The position numbers and the translations under genes were made by a program. Below, piece after piece: positions 24,271 through 32,750 of a DNA stretch of 64,000 nucleotides. Within the stretch, counting starts at the first letter, position 1. Each line of letters begins with the position of its first letter. The notes below the pieces were generated by a model that saw only the letters and a list, made by a program, of their open reading frames with translations, did not search any database and had not been told where the DNA came from. The stretch comes from Siphonodentalium dalli (taxonomy: Eukaryota; Mollusca; Scaphopoda; Gadilida; Siphonodentaliidae). Location of the stretch: assembly GCA_032622095.1 (NCBI GenBank), contig CP136068.1:164075465-164139464 (forward strand), read 5' to 3'.

Positions 24271-24434
24271 TATAAGGATTAACTGTCATGTGGACTGTTT
24301 TTATGGAGATGTAACCGTGAGGTAAGTGGTCATAACTTGTATGTAAAACCCTTCGGGTTTTACACAAATTATGACCACTTACCTCACGGTCACATCTCCA
24401 TAAAAAGCAGTCCACATGACAGTTAATCCTTATA
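24271..24434. repeat. long foldback, about 75-82-bp arms
   Basis: The left arm from 24271 and the right arm ending at 24434 are reverse complements with only a few differences (one indel and about two substitutions in the outer 70 bp). The centre is AAACCC-TTCG-GGGTTT, a UUCG-type tetraloop if transcribed. It begins about 50 bp past the stop codon of the Gly/Tyr-rich gene on the minus strand. It could be a MITE without interior, or a transcribed hairpin in the 3' region or an intron of that gene. Confidence 0.9.
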
Positions 24435-24480
24435 TAAACGTGCCGCAAATCAGTAGCTACACGTATATGTATATGTACTT

Positions 24481-24482
24481 AC
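24481..24482 (-). other. candidate splice donor after the stop codon
   Basis: On the minus strand the stop TAG is followed by G then GTAAGTAC, a near-perfect donor. It implies an intron just after the stop, so the foldback at 24271-24434 could be intronic. Confidence 0.45.
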
Positions 24483-24483
24483 C

Positions 24484-24948
24484 CTAACTGAGTATGTCTG
24501 GATATACGACTTGGAGAAACGTCTTGATGCTGCTACACATTTCGCCGAATAATTCTTCAACCTTTTGCTGTGGTGGGGCTGGGAAATCCTCATCCGGGTA
24601 CTTCTCCCTCACGTCGCTGATTAAGTCTCCTATGTCTTCTATGGCTTTACTGATGTCCTGGTTCTGTTCGATACGCACACATACTTTAATGATCGACTTC
24701 AATTGGTTGTCAGCTTCCTGTTCTTCTCCCTCGGTATGTCCGACTCCCATTTCACTCTTTTTCTCTAGTTCGTTCACCAATTCGTTCAACCTCGCTGACC
24801 TCTTGGCTAATAAATGTTTCCTAATTCCGTAGCCATATCCGCCATATCCGCCATAGCCACGACCATAGCCACCATAGCCACGACCGTAGCCACCGTATCC
24901 TTGGACGACACTTACACACAACAAAGCTAGCATAACAACTGCAATCAT
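24484..24948 (-). CDS. secreted Gly/Tyr-rich small protein
   Basis: A 154-residue protein starting at the ATG complementary to 24946-24948. Residues 1-17 form a clear signal peptide (MIAVVMLALLCVSVVQG). Next comes a Gly/Tyr/Arg repeat (YGGYGRG units, about residues 18-37), then a basic stretch with RK and KR pairs, and a charged, helix-like acidic C-terminal domain with two Cys (VCVRIEQ and EMCSSIK). I prefer this start to the upstream in-frame Met codons, because a TTTCAG splice acceptor lies at 24967-24972 and cuts off the upstream part. TAG is followed at once by GGTAAGTA, a consensus splice donor, so the frame fits one exon (about 24483-24966). Gly/Tyr-rich secreted proteins occur in molluscan shell, byssus and mucus secretions and among antimicrobial peptides; the dibasic sites also allow a processed peptide precursor. 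I do not recognise the family. Decayed relatives lie at 25409-25930. Confidence 0.75.
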   Translation of the reverse strand: MIAVVMLALLCVSVVQGYGGYGRGYGGYGRGYGGYGGYGYGIRKHLLAKRSARLNELVNELEKKSEMGVGHTEGEEQEADNQLKSIIKVCVRIEQNQDISKAIEDIGDLISDVREKYPDEDFPAPPQQKVEELFGEMCSSIKTFLQVVYPDILS

Positions 24949-24966
24949 CTTCTGGATGTGTTCCCG

Positions 24967-24982
24967 CTGAAACGAGAAGTTA
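24967..24982 (-). other. candidate splice acceptor, conserved in tandem copies
   Basis: TAACTTCTCGTTTCAG on the minus strand precedes the coding exon by 18 bp. The same 16-base word, or nearly so, recurs at 25649-25664 and 25840-25855 before the two decayed relatives. Confidence 0.6.
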
Positions 24983-25408
24983 TAAGAGTTCATAAATTGT
25001 TGGAGCACAAGAATTGTTCTTTATCAGAATCAATCGAGTCGAAGGCGAGATTTATTCTGGTGAAGAACTATTCGCGTGCTCTGACCGACTTAGAGCACAA
25101 TTGATTCCACATAATGCATTAAACCTTAAATGTGCTCTGGCCGCGATTGGACACAATAGCCGGTCAGCCACACCCAAAAACGTGATTAACGTGAACTGAT
25201 CAGCGTTGAATGTGCATATGACCGAAACAACACGGACTGGTCCCACTTTGAAGCGCCCGCGCGATTTGTCTATTATGAGTTGCGTGTGCCTAACAATAGG
25301 GTAATCATTGAACTATTCCTTCGCCAGCCTTGGAAATTGGTGTGCTTTACCAAAAATCAGGGAACGATTGCAACAATGGGATTGTGCTCTAAGGCGGCCT
25401 GCAACATC

Positions 25409-25633
25409 CTAGTTATAGTCTACAACGATGACCACGACAACAATGACCACGCCAACCATGACTACGCCAACCATGACCACGCCAACAACAATAGACATGT
25501 CAACACCCAATATAGGGACATAGTCGCATGTAATGCAAGACACTAGCACACACAGTAATAATAGAACATAGTCGCATGTAATGGACGACACTAACACACA
25601 CAGTAATGATAGAATGACAACTACAATCAGCAT
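25409..25633 (-). pseudogene. relative of the Gly/Tyr-rich secreted protein, frame-shifted
   Basis: A 74-codon frame starts at the ATG complementary to 25631-25633, after the conserved acceptor word. Its beginning (MLIVVVILSLLCVLVS) matches the signal peptide of the 24484 gene in position and type. A 48-bp stretch coding VLVSSITCDY is duplicated. The 15-bp repeats downstream correspond to the Gly-rich codons but are read out of phase, giving a Val/Met-rich hydrophobic tail; another frame gives Trp-Arg-Gly-His repeats. The acidic C-terminal domain is absent. It is probably a decayed copy, though a short hydrophobic secreted or membrane peptide cannot be excluded. Confidence 0.55.
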
Positions 25634-25702
25634 ATATATGAGTTCCAACTGAAACGAGAAGTTAGATCAAGCCATTATAAGGCCTGTGACATCCATAATA
25701 GC

Positions 25703-25819
25703 CTATATAGCCATAACCACGCCCACAACCATAGACACGCGCATACCCATAAGCACCATATATACAATGGACGACATCAGTCTAACACACAACAATGCTA
25801 GAATGGTCGCTATAATCAT
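25703..25819 (-). pseudogene. second decayed relative of the Gly/Tyr-rich gene
   Basis: A 38-codon frame starts MIIATILALLCVRL, matching the signal peptide of the 24484 gene, again following the conserved acceptor word (25840-25855). The continuing DNA encodes GYARVYGCGRGYGYIGYYG in a different frame and ends with a TAA at about 25667, so a frameshift separates signal and Gly/Tyr parts. In the current phase the repeats read as Val/Met. Confidence 0.6.
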
Positions 25820-25855
25820 CAGCTATATATGAGTTCCAGCTGAAACGAGAAGTTA

Positions 25856-25920
25856 GATCATGTCGCAATAAGACCTGGGACATCACAATATCCTCTGTAG
25901 CCATAACCACGCCCAATTCA
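25856..25920 (-). pseudogene. third Gly/Tyr-rich copy, terminal fragment
   Basis: On the minus strand GRGYGYRGYCDVPGLIAT then TGA is readable, corresponding to the end of the 25703 copy. Its start is not found to the right of about 25920. Confidence 0.5.
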
Positions 25921-26530
25921 GTATATGATTATGCGATATATATGTGGTGGTAAACCATTTAACCAAGATTCCAATAAATGAATTTAGATGCGTCATCTAG
26001 GGTAACATCTTCCCGTGAGATGTATGCAAGTTGTAATGTACATACCAACACCAGTATATTATTATCTTAGGATTTTGGAACATAGTACAAAGGGTTAGAT
26101 TCTATACTTAGTATACATGTAAGTGGGAATTATATCTTACAACAATTAGTATGTGGGTGGAGATGATTATATATTTATATAGGATTTACAAGCATTCGTT
26201 GTTAATTAATAATACCGTTCGTAATCGTTCAGTTTGTAATGAATGTGGTACCTAAAGGTATGGATTACACGAGAAAGAGAAGGATGTCTGCTATATGCAT
26301 ATTAAAGAAGAGAGGCTAGTTTAATGATGACCAAGGTCCCAATTTATCGCAGACAAATTGCTCCTCGTTCCCGTGACATAAATTTTGAAATGGAAGCTGG
26401 ATTCTGGAGCGGTTTACCGGAATTTTGAAAAGAGTTTTGGAACGTACCCCTAAAGAAGATTTTATTTATTGCCAAAATAGAATTTAGATAAATTTGGAAA
26501 TAGACTCCCAATGAGTTGAAAAGATGTCAA
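25921..26530. other. unassigned AT-rich DNA
   Basis: No ORF or repeat worth naming between the decayed gene copies and the C tracts. Confidence 0.4.
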
Positions 26531-26535
26531 AATGG

Positions 26536-26632
26536 TGTGCCCCCCCCTCCCGCTAGATGGTGTTACCCCCCCCCCCCCCCAATGGTGTTACCCCCCCCCC
26601 CCCCACCATGGTGTTACCCCCCCCCCCCCCCA
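26536..26632. repeat. poly(C) minisatellite
   Basis: Four runs of 8 to 16 C separated by (A)ATGGTGTTA words, period about 32 bp. The opposite strand has long G runs able to form G-quadruplexes. Run lengths may be affected by sequencing error. Confidence 0.9.
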
Positions 26633-26778
26633 CGGTAAACATTCGCCGTGTCGATTTGATCTCACCTCAAAGTATAAAACACGCTTAAATGGATAGTCTA
26701 TTCGAAAATTATATTTTATCGCTCAATATATACAATATTTTGGTCATTCAGAAGGACTGTGGAACATATATACAAACA

Positions 26779-26788
26779 AACGAGTAAA
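26779..26788. repeat. target-site duplication, left copy
   Basis: AACGAGTAAA is repeated exactly at 31506-31515. The two copies bracket the jockey-like element. Confidence 0.8.
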
Positions 26789-26807
26789 TTTGGTTGTTGA
26801 GTTGTTT

Positions 26808-26822
26808 CCGGCCGAAGGCCGG
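26808..26822 (-). other. hairpin near the element's 3' end
   Basis: CCGGCC-GAA-GGCCGG, a perfect 6-bp GC stem about 20 bp from the 3' end of the jockey-like element. A role in template recognition is possible but inferred. Confidence 0.5.
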
Positions 26823-26963
26823 GTAGGATGTTCGGACTGCATTTTGCACGTCCCTTCACCCTTTCTTGGCTTTTCGATGGAGATCGATCTTGTGGCTGTC
26901 GTAGTTACTGTGGTTGGAGGCAAGGCGGCGGAAGCGTGGTGGGTGAGTCTGGTGCTGTCGAGG

Positions 26964-29750
26964 TTATGTTGGTCTGTCTGTTTCGTCTAGTTGGAGGATG
27001 GACTTCGTCTTTTTCGTGGTGAGTAGGTGGTTTCTAACTTTGAGTTCCAGGAGGAGTGGGCTGTTGTCTAGTCGGGCTAATGTCATGTTTCTGAGTTCCA
27101 TCAGTCTTTGCTTGATTGTAGGTATATTCGCTGCGTCGTGGAGGGCGTTGATCGGTGTCCATGGTGGTTGGCGGAGTGCGATGCGGAGAGCTTTGTTCTG
27201 GACTTTCTGTAGTTTTTCGATGTAGGTCTTTGGAGCTGCTATGAGGATGGCGGCACCATACTCCATGACTGGTCGGACGAAGATTTTGTAGAGGTCGATG
27301 AGTGTTTGGCTGTCGGTTCCCCAGTCTGTACCCAGGAGGCATCTTAGTAGGTTGGTTCTTTTTCGGGCTTTGTCGGCTATCTTGTTGATGTGTGAGTTGA
27401 AGGTCATCTTTTGGTCTAAGGTTATTCCTAGTAGGATTGCTTGGTCGGATGGTTTGATTGTCTCGTTGTCGATCTTGATGTTGATGGACTGTGTTTTCCT
27501 TCGTCTGTGGAATAGGATGAGTTGGGTCTTCTTCGCGTTGAGTTTAATTCTCCATTTTGAGCACCATGTTGATAGGTCGTTGAGTGTCTTTTGCAGTCGT
27601 TTCTGTAGGATCTGGGGGTTTGTGTGTGAAGTCCAGAGTCCTAGGTCGTCGGCAAACTGTGATATTTCAACGTTGTTGTGTCTGTCTATAGGTATGTCGT
27701 TGGCGTAGATTAGAAAGAGGAGCGGGCTTAGTACAGATCCTTGGGGTGTTCCGGTTCGTAGGTAGACTGGGTTTGATGTTTCGTTGTTAATGCGGACGCT
27801 GAGTTGACGGTCTTGTAGAAATGAGGAGACAAGGCGTGTGTATTTTCTTGCGATGTTGAGATGGCTGATTTTGTAGCGGAGGCCGTCGTGCCATACGGAG
27901 TCGAAGGCTTTTTCTACGTCTAGGAATACTGCGGCTGTTGTCCAATTCTTGCCTAGGGATAGTCGTGCGTCTTCTGCTAGTCGGATGATGTGTTCCATGC
28001 CTTCTTTCCCTTGTCGGTAACCGCGCTGCCATGGGTTGAAGAAGTTGGATGATTCTAGATGTTCACGTAGTCTGTTGCTGATGATTCTCTCGAAGAGTTT
28101 TCCGGTACACTGCAGGAGGCTGATGGGTCGGTAGTTGTTGGGGATCGAGCGGTCTTTGTCTGGCTTGGGTATCATTACTCCGACGGCCGTTTTCCATGCT
28201 GTTGGGAAGTAACCAATAGTTAGGCACGCGTTGAATAGGATGACCAGTCTAGCGAAGAAGGCGGGTGGTGCTTGTCGTAGGATTGAGTAGGTGATGTTGT
28301 CGTTGCCTGGTGCTGAGTTGTTTTTTCCTTTCTTTAGGTTTGATGCGATCTCGTCTTGTGTGATGGGCGCTGCTATGGGAAAGACTTCGTCTTCGTTGTT
28401 AATGTTGTCTAGTGGTTTGAAGAGGTCTGGGTTGTCTTTGATGTGGTTCTCAACGGTTATTTTGAAGTTGTCGTCGTAGGCTGGGCCTTGGTGGGTGTTG
28501 TGAATATTTTGTAGATTGTCTGCGAACGTTTCAGCTTTTTCGCGGTCTCCTGAAGTCATGATTCCGTCTGCTTTCTTGATGGGTTTTTCTGTATTGTTGT
28601 TGGTTGTTCCGGTGCCTGTGAGAGTTTTGAAGGTCTTCCAGAAGTGTTTGGTCATTTTCTTGTCGCCGAGTTCTGTCGTTGCTCGCTTCCAGGATTCTTG
28701 CTTTTCTGTTTTCACTGCTGCTTTTACCTGCTTGTTCATGTTGTTATATAATTGTCTGTAGTGGGCGTCATTTGGGTTCTTCTGTTGTAGTCTTCGGAGC
28801 TTGCGTTTTAGACGGATCATGTTGAGGGTTTCAGGAGAGACACGCCATGCTGTGATGTTGACTGGCTGTTTTGGGCATGCTATGTCTAGGGCTGAGTCGA
28901 TGGTCTGCGAGAGATGCTGGCATGTAGTGTTGATGTCGGTTGTTGATGTGATGGATGTTTTGTCGATGTTGTCTGTGATGTGTTGACGAAATAGATCCCA
29001 GTTGGCTTTGTTGAAGTTGCGTCGGAGGGTTTTCTGGTGGCGATCAGCAGTGGCGTTGCTGATCTTGATGTGGACGGGTAGATGGTCGCTGGAGACGTCG
29101 TCACCTACTTGGCACAGGAATCCTTTCGTTGTGATGGATGGGGTGGCGATGGCTAAGTCGAGGATGTCCCATTCGTTGGTTGCAGCATGGTAGTGTGTAG
29201 GTTCGTCTTTGTTGTTGAGTATGAGTAGATCTTGGTCTTCGATGATGTCGAACATTCGGTCGCCGTTGCTGTTGGTCCGTTTGCATCCGTAGAAGGTGTG
29301 TTTCGCGTTGTAGTCTCCGATGAATATGCATTGTCGATGTGTAGATGTGAAGTGGTGGAAGGAGGCGTTGCTGAGTTCTGTGAGTGGTGGGTTGTAGGTA
29401 GCGACAATGGCAGTCTTGATGCCACGAACGGTGACTTCGACTGCCAAAGTTTCTTCGTCTAAGTCGTCGGTGTTTAGTATGGCATGTTTCAGTTCTTTGT
29501 GGATGAGTAGAGCAACCCCTCCTCCGTGGGTGTTCCGGTCCCTGCGCGCAATTTTGTAGTTCGTGAAACTAATCCGGCTATCGTCGTTGAGCTTGGTTTC
29601 GTTAATGGCGATTATGTCTGGTTGGGTGTCGGTGATGTATTCTTGTAGAATTTGTCGCTTTGTAGTTAATCCGTTGATGTTGATGTGGAGCAGGTGTAAG
29701 AGGCAATCAGGAGCTTTCTTGTATTTCGTGGTGTGAGTCGTGTCTGCCAT
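26964..29750 (-). CDS. retrotransposon ORF2: endonuclease and reverse transcriptase
   Basis: 928 residues. The APE-like endonuclease spans about residues 16-230, with the expected catalytic signatures: HININGL (22-28), INETKL with Glu51, GDYNAK (145-150), the WDILDLA block (194-200) and SDHLP (221-225). The reverse transcriptase spans about 470-760: NNYRPISLLQCTGKLFE (538-554), motif A FLDVEKAFDSVW (609-620), GTPQGSVLSPLLF (667-679) and catalytic FADD (699-702). The thumb and post-RT tail (FVRPVMEYGA) run to the end. The enzyme would nick genomic DNA and copy the element RNA at the nick (target-primed reverse transcription) in the nucleus. Length and domain order fit the jockey group; no RNase H or terminal zinc finger is seen. 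All key residues appear present. The start is 42 bp after the ORF1 stop, so reinitiation is possible. Confidence 0.95.
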   Translation of the reverse strand: MADTTHTTKYKKAPDCLLHLLHININGLTTKRQILQEYITDTQPDIIAINETKLNDDSRISFTNYKIARRDRNTHGGGVALLIHKELKHAILNTDDLDEETLAVEVTVRGIKTAIVATYNPPLTELSNASFHHFTSTHRQCIFIGDYNAKHTFYGCKRTNSNGDRMFDIIEDQDLLILNNKDEPTHYHAATNEWDILDLAIATPSITTKGFLCQVGDDVSSDHLPVHIKISNATADRHQKTLRRNFNKANWDLFRQHITDNIDKTSITSTTDINTTCQHLSQTIDSALDIACPKQPVNITAWRVSPETLNMIRLKRKLRRLQQKNPNDAHYRQLYNNMNKQVKAAVKTEKQESWKRATTELGDKKMTKHFWKTFKTLTGTGTTNNNTEKPIKKADGIMTSGDREKAETFADNLQNIHNTHQGPAYDDNFKITVENHIKDNPDLFKPLDNINNEDEVFPIAAPITQDEIASNLKKGKNNSAPGNDNITYSILRQAPPAFFARLVILFNACLTIGYFPTAWKTAVGVMIPKPDKDRSIPNNYRPISLLQCTGKLFERIISNRLREHLESSNFFNPWQRGYRQGKEGMEHIIRLAEDARLSLGKNWTTAAVFLDVEKAFDSVWHDGLRYKISHLNIARKYTRLVSSFLQDRQLSVRINNETSNPVYLRTGTPQGSVLSPLLFLIYANDIPIDRHNNVEISQFADDLGLWTSHTNPQILQKRLQKTLNDLSTWCSKWRIKLNAKKTQLILFHRRRKTQSINIKIDNETIKPSDQAILLGITLDQKMTFNSHINKIADKARKRTNLLRCLLGTDWGTDSQTLIDLYKIFVRPVMEYGAAILIAAPKTYIEKLQKVQNKALRIALRQPPWTPINALHDAANIPTIKQRLMELRNMTLARLDNSPLLLELKVRNHLLTTKKTKSILQLDETDRPT

Positions 29751-29792
29751 TGTAGGTGTGAAGATTGGAAGCTGTTAAGTGTCGGTGTTGTT

Positions 29793-31379
29793 TTAACGTC
29801 TGAATGTGAACTGTTGTATGGCTTCTGCGCTGAGCTGGGTTCGGTAGAAGGTGTTGACAGCTTCGCTGACGTGTTGACTGACGCTTCTGTTGACATCTTG
29901 TTTGGATTCATCTGACGCATTGAGGACTTTTACAATTGTTGATGTGATGACAGCGGCGAGTTTCAGGGTATCGGTTATTTCGGCGGGTTTCGATGTCGCT
30001 GCTGCGTAGGAAATTCTTTTTGTTTCTTTGGTCGTTACTTCCTGTCGATATGCGTGGCATCCTTTGTAGGCTGAGTGGTGGTCGTTGTTGCAGTTTGCAC
30101 ATTTTCGGATGGTTCTTGTACAATCTTGGTGTTTGTGGTTACCGGAACAGTTCTTGCATATGTCGTCTTTGTTCTTGCAAAATTCAGCCGTGTGGTTAAA
30201 CTTTTGGCACTTGTAGCATTGGGTTACATGAGGTTCCTTCTTGAAGTCGATAACTTTGAATTTGTTGAGGTTTGCTCCCAGTCTCACTCCGTTCATGACT
30301 CGTTTCTTTGTGTCTTCGTCCGGGCAGGTAATTTTCACTTTCCATGTCGGTTGGTTGTCGTGTGAGTTCTTGAAGCGATGTACCTCTATGTTGCTGCCGA
30401 TGTCCTGTCGGATCTCGTCTTCTGTTATTGATGGCGGTACGCCGCACATTACTGCCTGGTGTGTTATTGGTTGTCGTCTGCTGCCGTTTGTCAATCTAAA
30501 TGTCACTTCTGCTTCTTTGAACTCTTTGATGTTGCTTGCCTTGGTCAGTAGGAATTGCTTTGTCTCTTCGTTTTGTGGGTACAAGAGGAGGGTGCCTGCT
30601 TTGGTGGTTGATGTTCTGATCGGGTGTTTGGTGCCTATTATCCTGTGCATATAGAAGGGGCTTTCCTTCATCTCTTTGGTCGGGTTCTCGGCTATGATTA
30701 TGGCTCGTCGTTGTCGGTTGATGGGTGGTTTGTCGTTGGTATTGTTCGGTGGTAGAATCGGTTGTTGAGACTCGACGTTGTTTGTTGTCGGGCGCGCTTT
30801 CTTGGCTGGTGTATGGATCGGGCTGATTATTTCTGGCGTTGGTTCCATTACCTTTCTCTTCTCCCTTCTGTTTCTGTGGTGGACGGTGGCAAATTCTTTG
30901 TCGGATATGTCGGTCTCAGTATGGCGTATGTCACTGTCCATTTCTATGCTGTCTGATTGATTGGCAATAGGCGCCGTATCGTTGGGTTTTGCGGTCGTTT
31001 CTTTTGGCTGATTTTCGGTAGTCTGTGCTGGTGTACTGTTCGATGGCGTTGGCTCGGCGGCTGGTGTCGTGGTATTATTTTCAACAGTTTTCTTCTTTGC
31101 TTTTTCGTTCTCTTTTTTTGTTGTTTCGTCGTTATTAAGCTTCTGGTTCTGGTTCGTCAGGATTGTTTGTAGCATTTTGGTATGTTCGGTGGCATTTTTT
31201 TCGGCAATTTTCGTATTTCTGGCTAGTGTTTTTTTTAAGTCACTGAGCTCCTGTTGCAGTTCCGATAGACGTTTGTTTAATCTTCGATTCTCTGCTGTAA
31301 GGCGACGTACCTTTTCGGAATCGGCGCCCTGAGAAGGGCACTGCGACTCTGACAAAGCATTTTTGGTAAGTTGTTCCAT
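29793..31379 (-). CDS. retrotransposon ORF1: Gag-like RNA-binding protein
   Basis: 528 residues. An N-terminal coiled coil with Leu/Glu/Lys heptads covers about 23-85, followed by a low-complexity Thr/Asn/Pro region (about 87-225) with basic patches (RNRREKRK, PAKKARP) that could be nuclear localisation signals. A central Gag-like domain (about 240-385) leads to three zinc knuckles: Cys388-x2-Cys-x4-His-x4-Cys401, Cys408-Cys420 and Cys427-Cys441. This is the layout of jockey-type ORF1 proteins, which package the element RNA and carry it to chromosomes. It is encoded just upstream of ORF2 on the same transcript. The start ATG is 126 bp inside the element's 5' end. Confidence 0.93.
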   Translation of the reverse strand: MEQLTKNALSESQCPSQGADSEKVRRLTAENRRLNKRLSELQQELSDLKKTLARNTKIAEKNATEHTKMLQTILTNQNQKLNNDETTKKENEKAKKKTVENNTTTPAAEPTPSNSTPAQTTENQPKETTAKPNDTAPIANQSDSIEMDSDIRHTETDISDKEFATVHHRNRREKRKVMEPTPEIISPIHTPAKKARPTTNNVESQQPILPPNNTNDKPPINRQRRAIIIAENPTKEMKESPFYMHRIIGTKHPIRTSTTKAGTLLLYPQNEETKQFLLTKASNIKEFKEAEVTFRLTNGSRRQPITHQAVMCGVPPSITEDEIRQDIGSNIEVHRFKNSHDNQPTWKVKITCPDEDTKKRVMNGVRLGANLNKFKVIDFKKEPHVTQCYKCQKFNHTAEFCKNKDDICKNCSGNHKHQDCTRTIRKCANCNNDHHSAYKGCHAYRQEVTTKETKRISYAAATSKPAEITDTLKLAAVITSTIVKVLNASDESKQDVNRSVSQHVSEAVNTFYRTQLSAEAIQQFTFRR

Positions 31380-31431
31380 AGTTTGGCAATTTATAAAGTT
31401 TACTCTTTAAAGTAATCAGGTTACTTGTGAA

Positions 31432-31505
31432 GTTAACAATATTTATAAGATTTTCCTGAGAGTGCTGCTGACTCGATGAGATGTTCCTGTGAGTGCTGCT
31501 GACTC
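31432..31505 (-). promoter_or_regulatory. 31-bp tandem repeat at the element's 5' end
   Basis: GAGTCAGCAGCACTC occurs twice, 31 bp apart, the first copy starting exactly at the 5' end given by the target-site duplication. Non-LTR elements carry internal promoters at their 5' end, and tandem 5' repeats can enhance them; promoter activity is inference. Confidence 0.45.
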
Positions 31506-31515
31506 AACGAGTAAA
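31506..31515. repeat. target-site duplication, right copy
   Basis: AACGAGTAAA, identical to 26779-26788. Confidence 0.8.
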
Positions 31516-32470
31516 GTTTATAACTAACTGTTATATACACATACCTCCTATAAATCAGCTATGGCTATGGGGTTGTTTTCAGCTTCGCGTTTTATCCAGA
31601 AGTGCAAACCCGCTGTTTACATTCGATTTAAATATCATAAGAGAGTATGTAAAGTGTCATATATACCCAGTTAAAGCATGGTTTATGCACACATGACCGC
31701 AACACATTGCAGGATGTTACGTCACAAAGCGCAATCAAACATTCACTTGTTCGCGGATTTTCCAACTGAAATGGATCTGGGTATAAAGCTTTATGTCATT
31801 CCATTGATTAGTAACAAATAATGAACGAGAATTATCGGAGCTTATTGCATTCAAATTCGGATCGCCGGACCGTTCAGGCGTGTCTTCACAGCAAGGCATT
31901 GTTCACAGTGTGTAAGCCTGTACTCGAGGACTTGACTTTCAACGGAGAAATGCTGCTACTTTCTTCGGATTTGCATCACGCTTGACCAATACTGACATAC
32001 TGGTCACGTGTGTACAAAATCGGTTAATAAAGGGGCTAAATGTCGACAAGTGAATAAGTCAACTTAACCACGCGACTAACCAATAATCTAAATATGTTAT
32101 TCGGACCAAACAACTATTTCGAATTCATATATATACAAATAAACGCTATATTTATCAGATTGTGAGTTAATTTTCCGTTCCGTAAAGGAGATAACATGTA
32201 CTCAAACTCAAAGTACCTTAACTATATCCAGGAACAAATGGCTTCTCGGTACAACACTATATATCCCCTCTGTTGAATACAAAGCTGTGTTGTGGTTGAC
32301 ACCAAGAACTTAGTAAAAAACCAGTAGACTGGTAGCTATCCTGTCTGTACTGCTTTATATTAGTCGCTGAGTGTAGTTCTGTTTGCAGACAAGGCAGATG
32401 CCACTGTACTACTTTAGTCGCTTTTATATTTTCAAAATGGGTTTTTGCAATGGTCTACAATCCTAAGTTT
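31516..32470. other. unassigned DNA
   Basis: No supported gene or repeat between the jockey-like element and the satellite domain. Confidence 0.4.
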
Positions 32471-32473
32471 TTG

Positions 32474-32750
32474 TTATAATATAAACTATACACATATAAG
32501 TGTTTACCACATCGGTTGTATTATAATATAAACTATACACATATATGTGTTTACCACATCGGTTGTATTATAATATAAACTATACACATATGTGTTTACC
32601 ACATCGGTTGTATTATAATATAAACTATACACATATGTGTTTACCACGTAGGTTGTATTATAATATAAACTATACACATATGTGTTTACCACATCGGTTG
32701 TATTATAATATAAACTGTACACATATGTGTTTACCACATCGGTTGTATTA
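32474..32750. repeat. 45-bp minisatellite, about six copies
   Basis: The unit holds TATAATATAAACTATACAC, ATATGTGTTT and ACCACATCGGTTGTAT. The core ACACATATGTGT is a perfect 12-bp palindrome. The first two copies are 2-4 bp longer. Because 45 is divisible by three, frames stay open on both strands and yield repetitive peptides; I do not call these genes. The array stops exactly where the 211-bp hairpin module begins. Confidence 0.93.

Larger units (their letters stand above)
26789..31505 (-). mobile_element. full-length jockey-like non-LTR retrotransposon
   Basis: A 4.7-kb element on the minus strand with two intact ORFs, a short 5' UTR holding a 31-bp tandem repeat and a 175-bp 3' UTR, flanked by an exact 10-bp direct repeat. 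Order is ORF1 (coiled coil plus three zinc knuckles), a gap of 42 bp, then ORF2 (APE-type endonuclease plus reverse transcriptase). There is no RNase H. The 3' end on the minus strand is CAACTCAACAACCAAA rather than a long poly(A). Its base composition is visibly GC-richer than the flanks. Two open ORFs and a perfect duplication point to a recent insertion that may still be competent. Confidence 0.9.

Noticed and set aside
27034-31332. Many ORFs on the opposite strand or other frames of the jockey-like element
   Set aside because: They shadow the two real ORFs and have compositions expected from reversed codons.
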